Below are positions 59,234 to 64,000 of a DNA stretch of 64,000 nucleotides, in pieces. This DNA is from Bacillota bacterium. Lineage in GTDB: Bacteria; Bacillota; UBA4882; UBA8346. The notes below the pieces were generated by a model. The model was not told the origin of the DNA. It made no database searches and worked only from the letters and a program-made list of their open reading frames with translations. The stretch covers positions 62,001 to 126,000 of the forward strand of contig JAEVYU010000081.1 of the NCBI GenBank assembly GCA_023392595.1, in the 5' to 3' direction. The position numbers and the translations under genes are program-made. The stretch's first letter is position 1, and every line of letters starts with the position of its first letter.

Positions 59234-59824
59234 ATTCAAACGATCGGTCTTACCGGTGGCATAGCATGCGGAAAGTCAACTGTGGCCAAAATTTTGGCTG
59301 AAAAAGGGCTTTTGGTGGTTAGCGCCGATGAAATAGCCCGCCAGGTCATCGAACCGGGTGGAGCCGCTTATTTGGATGTTATCCATCATTTCGGGAATGG
59401 AATTCTGAAGGATGATGGCCGAATCGATCGCGGCAGATTGGGGGCAATCGTTTTTTCCGATGAAAAAGCCAGGAAAGATCTGGAGAGCTTTGTTCATCCC
59501 AAAGTGTTCATGTTGATCCATCAACGGATAGTTCAAAGCCGGAAAGAAGGTTTGCCCCATTTGGTTGTGGAAATCCCGTTGCTCTTCGAAGTAAATTGGG
59601 GGCATTTATTCAATAAAATTTGGGTTGTAAGTTGTTCGCCGGAAATACAGCTAGGAAGGATCCGGAATCGGGATCACTTGACCGAAGCGGAAGCCAGGCA
59701 AAGAATTGACGCTCAATTACCGTTGCCATATAAAGAAGCCAAAGCCGATGCGGTTATTTATAATAATCAAGGTTACTTGGAGCTTTCGGCCCAGGTTGAA
59801 CAAATGATTGAATCTTTAGATTAA
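59234..59824 (+). CDS. coaE: Dephospho-CoA kinase, apparent ATT start
   Basis: A P-loop kinase for the last step of CoA synthesis: GLTGGIACGKSTVAK is the ATP loop, VVSADEIARQV the CoA-binding Asp, and VVEIPLLFEVNW and RNRDHLTEAEARQRI follow. An in-frame TGA stands only three codons before the fold, and no ATG, GTG or TTG lies between it and the P-loop. The first normal codon is GTG 59282, after the P-loop. ATT 59234, with GGAAG 8 nt upstream, gives 196 residues, the normal length. It follows mutM by 19 nt. Confidence 0.82.
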   Translation: MQTIGLTGGIACGKSTVAKILAEKGLLVVSADEIARQVIEPGGAAYLDVIHHFGNGILKDDGRIDRGRLGAIVFSDEKARKDLESFVHPKVFMLIHQRIVQSRKEGLPHLVVEIPLLFEVNWGHLFNKIWVVSCSPEIQLGRIRNRDHLTEAEARQRIDAQLPLPYKEAKADAVIYNNQGYLELSAQVEQMIESLD

Positions 59825-59842
59825 ATCTTTGGAGTGAAATTT

Positions 59843-60412
59843 TTGGCGAAAACACGGGGATTAAAAATTCGCGGTTTACTGTTGTTAATTGTAGTGTTTA
59901 TAATAATATGGCATAAACCGATTTTAAAAATCTATTTTGTTTTACATTATACCGATAAAATAATCGCTTATAGCAGAGCCAATGAAATTGATTCGGCTAC
60001 TGTAAGCGCGATTGTCTTTACGGAAAGCCGTTTTAATCCCTTGGCCTGTTCCAGTAAAGGCGCCATGGGTTTGATGCAAATCATGCCCACTACCGGGGAG
60101 TGGGTCGCCGGACGGTTAGGATGGAATCATTTTTCCAAACAAGATTTACTCAATCCCACGAAGAACCTGGAAATAGGCATTTGGTATTTAGCCTATTTAA
60201 AACGAAACTTTAAGCATAACGAATATTTAGCCTTAGCCTCTTATAATGCGGGCTCGAGGTATGTATATGAATGGTTGCGGGAAGGAACTTGGGACGGCAA
60301 TAAGGTGAAAATTGAGCAAATCCCTTTTCCGGAGACTAAAAAGTATTTAATAAGAATTTTGGTGTTACGGAGAATTTATTATTATTTATATCAAGATGTG
60401 TTGACGATTTGA
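59843..60412 (+). CDS. Membrane-anchored lytic transglycosylase (SLT domain)
   Basis: About 189 residues. An N-terminal signal anchor (GLLLLIVVFIIIW) is followed by the goose-lysozyme-like SLT fold: AIVFTESRFNPLACSSKGAMGLMQIMP with the catalytic Glu, NLEIGIWYLAYL and LASYNAG. It cleaves peptidoglycan outside the membrane and is similar to small sporulation- or remodelling-type transglycosylases. TTG 59843 fits GGAG at 59830. GTG 59834 overlaps that site and is less likely. Confidence 0.86.
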   Translation: MAKTRGLKIRGLLLLIVVFIIIWHKPILKIYFVLHYTDKIIAYSRANEIDSATVSAIVFTESRFNPLACSSKGAMGLMQIMPTTGEWVAGRLGWNHFSKQDLLNPTKNLEIGIWYLAYLKRNFKHNEYLALASYNAGSRYVYEWLREGTWDGNKVKIEQIPFPETKKYLIRILVLRRIYYYLYQDVLTI

Positions 60413-60449
60413 GTCCAAAATTTTCCGGTTTTTTATTTTTGGAGGTTGT

Positions 60450-61796
60450 ATGTCTACATTAGCTGTGGTATCTTTAGGATGCGCCAAAAATTTGGTTGAT
60501 ACTGAAATTATGTTAGGCCAGTTAACGGGCGCCGGCTGGCAAGTGGTTGACGATTTTTCCCGAGCTGAATTAATATTGATTAATACCTGCGGTTTCATTG
60601 AAACGGCCAAATCCGAATCAATTGAGCAAATTTTGGAGTTGGCTGAGTATAAAAGACCCGGACGGGGAGTTTGCAAACAATTCATTGTAGCCGGTTGTTT
60701 GGTGCAGCGTTATTTGACGGAATTGAAATCTGAAATTCCGGAAGTCGATCTTTGGCTGGGTTTAGCCGATATCGGTAAAATTGTAGAACATTTAAAGCAT
60801 GCCTCCAGCCAATCGACGAACCTAAACCAAACGGAAGCTCCATTTTTAAATAATCAGAACTTGCCCCGTTTTCAGGCGACTTTGCCGCACACTTCCTTCG
60901 TGAAGATTGCCGAAGGCTGTAATCATAAGTGTTCTTATTGTGCGATTCCGATCATCAAGGGAGAATTCCATAGCCGTTTTTTAAACTCTATCGTCAAAGA
61001 AACCCGGGAAATGGTGGAAAAAGGAGTTCAGGAAATTAATTTAATTGCCCAGGATATTACCCGGTATGGTTTTGACTTGGAGCCAAGGGCAAGTTTGCAG
61101 AGTTTATTGGAACAAATGATTGTCAGTTCAAAGCCGGCATGGATTCGATTGTTGTATGCCTATCCGCTTGGCATCAATGAGTCATTGTTGGAACTGATGG
61201 CTAAAGAGTCCAGCATCTGCAAGTATCTTGATCTTCCGATTCAACATATTAATTCCCGCATTTTAAAGAAAATGGGCCGGCCGGAAACTCCGGAATTGAT
61301 TAAAGAAAAAATAGCCTTGATCCGGAAATTGGTTCCTGGAATTACTTTGCGCACCACTTTTATTGTGGGTTTTCCCTCGGAGACCGAAAAAGAATTCGAA
61401 GAATTGTTGGAATTTGTCAAGGAAGGGAATTTCGAACATATTGGGGTTTTTAGTTATAGTCGTGAGGAAGGTACTGCGGCTTACTCCATGGAACCCCAAA
61501 TAGAAGAGGCGGTAAAGGAAGAACGTAAAGGGCGGTTATTGGAGTTGCAACAGAAGATTTCAAAACATTTACTGGCAAAGCAAATGAATCACAGGCAAAC
61601 CATACTCATTGACAAAGTGTTGGATAACGGTTTGGCCGTGGGGCGGACGCAGGGTTTGGCGCCGGATGTGGATGGCGTAGTCTATGTGCAAAATTATCAA
61701 GGGCCTGCAGGCCGGTTTATACAGGGTGTTATGATCGGAAATGATGAATATAATCTAATTGCTCAAGAAATATTATCGAGTTCAACAGGAATTTAA
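60450..61796 (+). CDS. rimO: Ribosomal protein S12 methylthiotransferase RimO
   Basis: A 448-residue protein. The N-terminal UPF0004 domain has VSLGCAKNLVDTE, NTCGFIETAKSES and VAGCLVQRY, whose three Cys hold the auxiliary 4Fe-4S cluster. The radical SAM motif is EGCNHKCSYCAIP. DITRYG, IRLLYAYP and YLDLPIQHI are typical, and the C-terminal 60 residues are the TRAM domain. It methylthiolates an Asp of S12. The CAKN (not CSKN) start and the TRAM end separate it from MiaB. TTGGAGG precedes ATG 60450. Confidence 0.93.
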   Translation: MSTLAVVSLGCAKNLVDTEIMLGQLTGAGWQVVDDFSRAELILINTCGFIETAKSESIEQILELAEYKRPGRGVCKQFIVAGCLVQRYLTELKSEIPEVDLWLGLADIGKIVEHLKHASSQSTNLNQTEAPFLNNQNLPRFQATLPHTSFVKIAEGCNHKCSYCAIPIIKGEFHSRFLNSIVKETREMVEKGVQEINLIAQDITRYGFDLEPRASLQSLLEQMIVSSKPAWIRLLYAYPLGINESLLELMAKESSICKYLDLPIQHINSRILKKMGRPETPELIKEKIALIRKLVPGITLRTTFIVGFPSETEKEFEELLEFVKEGNFEHIGVFSYSREEGTAAYSMEPQIEEAVKEERKGRLLELQQKISKHLLAKQMNHRQTILIDKVLDNGLAVGRTQGLAPDVDGVVYVQNYQGPAGRFIQGVMIGNDEYNLIAQEILSSSTGI

Positions 61797-61840
61797 TAAA
61801 AAATGCCGAATGGTTGGATTATATTTGGAGGAAGGTTGTT

Positions 61841-62401
61841 ATGAACCTTGCAAATTGGATTACCACATTACGAATTGTTTTAGCGCTGGTTTGCGTTTTT
61901 ATCCTATTCTGGGATATCCCGGGGCGGGATACTTTGGCCGCGATAATTTTCATCATTGCCGGTATTACCGATGGTGTTGATGGTTACGCCGCCCGGACCC
62001 GCAAAGAAATCACCCCCTTTGGTAAATGGTTTGATCCATTTGCGGACAAGGTGTTGATCATTATGACCTTGGTTGTCCTGGCTCATTTAAACCGGGGTGT
62101 TCCTTGGTTGGCGGTATGGATCATCAGCGGCCGGGAAGTTTTAATTACCGTTTTACGGTATTTCGCCGGAAAAAAGGGATTGATGAATGCGGCGAGTCGC
62201 TGGGGCAAATTGAAAACATTTTCGCAAATCATTGCCATTTCTTTGATTATGTTGGCCAAACCGTGGCATATTGAGACTTTTAGCGTATGGGCCTTATGGT
62301 TGGCCGTTATTTTGACGATTTGGTCGGGATTTGATTATCTTTGGCGTTGGCGCAGTGTTTATTTGAGTTCTAAATCGAAGGATGTCATTGTCAAATCCTA
62401 A
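61841..62401 (+). CDS. pgsA: CDP-diacylglycerol-glycerol-3-phosphate 3-phosphatidyltransferase
   Basis: A 186-residue membrane protein of the CDP-alcohol phosphatidyltransferase family. The signature DGVDGYAARTRKEITPFGKWFD.FADK supplies the DG-x2-AR-x8-G-x3-D-x3-D catalytic residues, and about five membrane helices surround it. It makes phosphatidylglycerophosphate. TTGGAGGAAGG precedes ATG 61841. The frame is open nine codons further without a ribosome site. Confidence 0.92.
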   Translation: MNLANWITTLRIVLALVCVFILFWDIPGRDTLAAIIFIIAGITDGVDGYAARTRKEITPFGKWFDPFADKVLIIMTLVVLAHLNRGVPWLAVWIISGREVLITVLRYFAGKKGLMNAASRWGKLKTFSQIIAISLIMLAKPWHIETFSVWALWLAVILTIWSGFDYLWRWRSVYLSSKSKDVIVKS

Positions 62402-62404
62402 TTC

Positions 62405-63685
62405 CTAATCCGAGATATAGTCGGAAAATTCTTCCAATGCCTTGATCAGGCACTCCACATCTTTAAAATTGTTGTAACAACCGAAACTAATTCGAACCAT
62501 ACCAGGGACCCAATTTTCGATTCCCTGGTTTAGTTTTTCCTGGAGCGCCGTCACCTGGGAAAAATTAAGTTGTAAAAGGCATTGGACATATCCTCTGGCG
62601 CAAAAGCAACCGCTTCGTACCCCAATTCCCTTCCGCTGCGCTAAATATTTAGCCACAACCGTGTGATCGACCCCCCGGATGTTAAAACTGATGACGCCGA
62701 TTTGCTGTTCAACGGGAACTTCATAAAGGATAATCCCGGGTATTTTTTTAAGCTGGGCCAAGGCATAGGTTAATAAGGAAGATTCATGCTCAATCAGGGA
62801 GTTCCAACCAATACTTTGTAAAATTTGCGAAGCTTTTGCCAGCGCCAGAGATCCCAACACATTGGGAGAACCCGCTTCTTCCGTTTCAGGGATGTCCGCC
62901 CAGATGATTCCCGCGGGTCCAATGCCTTTTACAGTTCCCCCTCCCACCTGGCTGGGCGGTTTCTGATTGAAAATTTTCCGCGGTCCTACCAATACTCCCG
63001 CTCCGAACGGCGCATACATCTTATGGCCGGAGAAAGCCAGGAAATCGATGTGGCGGGGATCGTTCCATGGATAGAGTTTAACGGGCCGGTGAGGCACTAA
63101 TTGCGCGCCGTCCACTACGATTTTCGCTCCGGCCCGGTGAGCCATTTCCGCCAGGGCATAAATAGGCGGCGTATAACCGGTTACATTGGAGGCTCCGCTT
63201 ACCGCCAAGAATTTAATTCGTCCTCGGTTGGTCCGGAGAATGCATTCCAACTCACCAAGGTCAAGAATACTGTTTTTTAATCCCACGCAAATTGTTTTGG
63301 CTTCTCGCCAGGGAAGTTCATTGGAATGGTGTTCTAATTTGGTAAAGATTATTAAATCCCCAGGTAAAGCGGACAAATAATGACTCAGTTTGTTCATGGA
63401 ATCGGTGGTGTTTTTGGTAAAAATGACGATGTCATTATGCAAATCGGCCCCAACGAATTCGGCGATAGTTTCCCGGGCTGATTCGTATTGTTGGGTTGAA
63501 TAAAGCGACTTAAATCCGCTTCCCCGGTGAATACTGGAATACCACAGCGCCTCCTCGGCAAGGTGATCCATGACACCCTTAAAAGGCGGAGTACTGGCCG
63601 CATTATCAAGATTAATATATCTTTTTAAACCGTTTTCCGTGGGTACTTTTTTTTCGTAACCATAGATTAAGTTGCTATAATCCAT
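62405..63685 (-). CDS. Class V aminotransferase, cysteine-desulfurase-like
   Basis: A 426-residue PLP enzyme. INLDNAASTPP opens the fold. LEHHSNELPWRE, VVDGAQLVPHRPV (PLP-ring Asp) and AFSGHKMYAPFGAGVLVG (PLP Lys) are clear. GVRSGCFCARGY places a catalytic-type Cys as in SufS/CsdA proteins. It probably mobilises sulfur from cysteine or a related amino acid. No isc/suf genes adjoin it, so the partner is unknown. AGAGG upstream supports ATG 63685 over the ATG eight codons earlier. It is convergent with pgsA, 3 nt apart. Confidence 0.85.
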   Translation of the reverse strand: MDYSNLIYGYEKKVPTENGLKRYINLDNAASTPPFKGVMDHLAEEALWYSSIHRGSGFKSLYSTQQYESARETIAEFVGADLHNDIVIFTKNTTDSMNKLSHYLSALPGDLIIFTKLEHHSNELPWREAKTICVGLKNSILDLGELECILRTNRGRIKFLAVSGASNVTGYTPPIYALAEMAHRAGAKIVVDGAQLVPHRPVKLYPWNDPRHIDFLAFSGHKMYAPFGAGVLVGPRKIFNQKPPSQVGGGTVKGIGPAGIIWADIPETEEAGSPNVLGSLALAKASQILQSIGWNSLIEHESSLLTYALAQLKKIPGIILYEVPVEQQIGVISFNIRGVDHTVVAKYLAQRKGIGVRSGCFCARGYVQCLLQLNFSQVTALQEKLNQGIENWVPGMVRISFGCYNNFKDVECLIKALEEFSDYISD

Positions 63686-64000
63686 ACTATTCCTCTCACC
63701 TCTCTCCATTTTATGTAAGTTTGGGACTAATGGCTACTTAGAAAATACTTTTAACCCAGATTCTTCGGCTCGTTTTGCGAGCCGCCGTTGAACAGCCGCC
63801 CTGGCGTATTTTTATCTCTTCCTTGCCTGGGCAAAGCCAGGGTGGATGACTACTTTGAACTGGCATCGCTGGGTAGTAATTTGAAATATTGCCATACTTT
63901 TTGAGGTTTTTTCCTCACGTAGCTGGGTAAATTAAATCTCGATCCGGTACGTTAAGTTAAGTAAGCGACAATTTTTCTGTGATGACCCAGAGAAATTGGC
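63686..64000. other. Structured non-coding stretch at the window end
   Basis: No gene is seen. Three short GC hairpins occur: GGCTCG/CGAGCC (63767-63783), GCCTGGGC/GCCAGG near 63825, and GAGG/CCTC around a T-rich loop near 63905. On the minus strand they would precede the aminotransferase gene and could form a leader. No riboswitch class is recognised. Confidence 0.35.

Overview
The window looks like a chromosome segment of a spore-forming, anaerobic-type Bacillota (Clostridia/Limnochordia-like). The evidence is a complete spoIIIAA-AH operon, the housekeeping order aroC-aroK-aroB-aroQ / Xaa-Pro peptidase / efp / CD1247-like / spoIIIA / accB-accC / asp23-amaP-DUF2273 / nusB / polA / mutM / coaE / rimO / pgsA, strong AGGAGG-type ribosome sites, and frequent TTG and GTG starts. 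The exact genus cannot be fixed by eye.

Layout. (1) 1-8.6 kb is a decayed prophage or integrative element: an ArpU-like regulator, zinc ribbon, HNH protein, TIR-domain protein, two ParB-fold proteins (one fused to a methyltransferase), phage metallopeptidase, small terminase, a large-terminase stub, HicAB, a DNA-ligase-D fragment and an excisionase-like HTH. It stops beside the 3' end of tRNA-Leu(CAA). (2) 8.8-13.7 kb holds ordinary genes: a YigZ-type protein, an FAD dehydrogenase, an RlmI-type methyltransferase and a radical SAM protein. (3) 14.2-25.9 kb is a catabolic and transport cluster: an AAA+ regulator that has lost its GAFTGA loop, diaminopropionate ammonia-lyase, a YgeY-type M20 hydrolase, a complete ECF transporter whose second ATPase is fused to a hydantoin-racemase-like domain, a hydantoinase and an N-acyl-D-amino-acid deacylase. 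Together they suggest uptake of a hydantoin or purine/pyrimidine-derived compound, its racemisation and ring opening, and release of ammonia and an alpha-keto acid.

(4) 25.9-37.3 kb is an accessory island. A very AT-rich core (27.7-33.9 kb) carries Hachiman (hamA-hamB), a truncated downstream gene, and a minus-strand operon of an HTH protein, a diadenylate-cyclase-fold protein and an unrecognised helical protein. This operon is the best candidate in the window for an undescribed system. The flanks are a repeat graveyard: a structured roughly 300-bp repeat in three copies, a direct duplication of about 290 bp, broken radC-like genes, a 312-bp MITE-like element, a 42-bp tandem repeat and several palindromes. 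(5) 37.3-63.7 kb is the core block: a phosphohexomutase, the shikimate genes, a second HicAB pair, efp, the sporulation operon with a probable SigE promoter, acetyl-CoA carboxylase subunits, the alkaline-shock genes, DNA replication and repair genes, CoA synthesis (coaE appears to start at ATT), rimO, pgsA and a cysteine-desulfurase-like gene.

All calls come from reading the sequence and from remembered family motifs. No database search was run.
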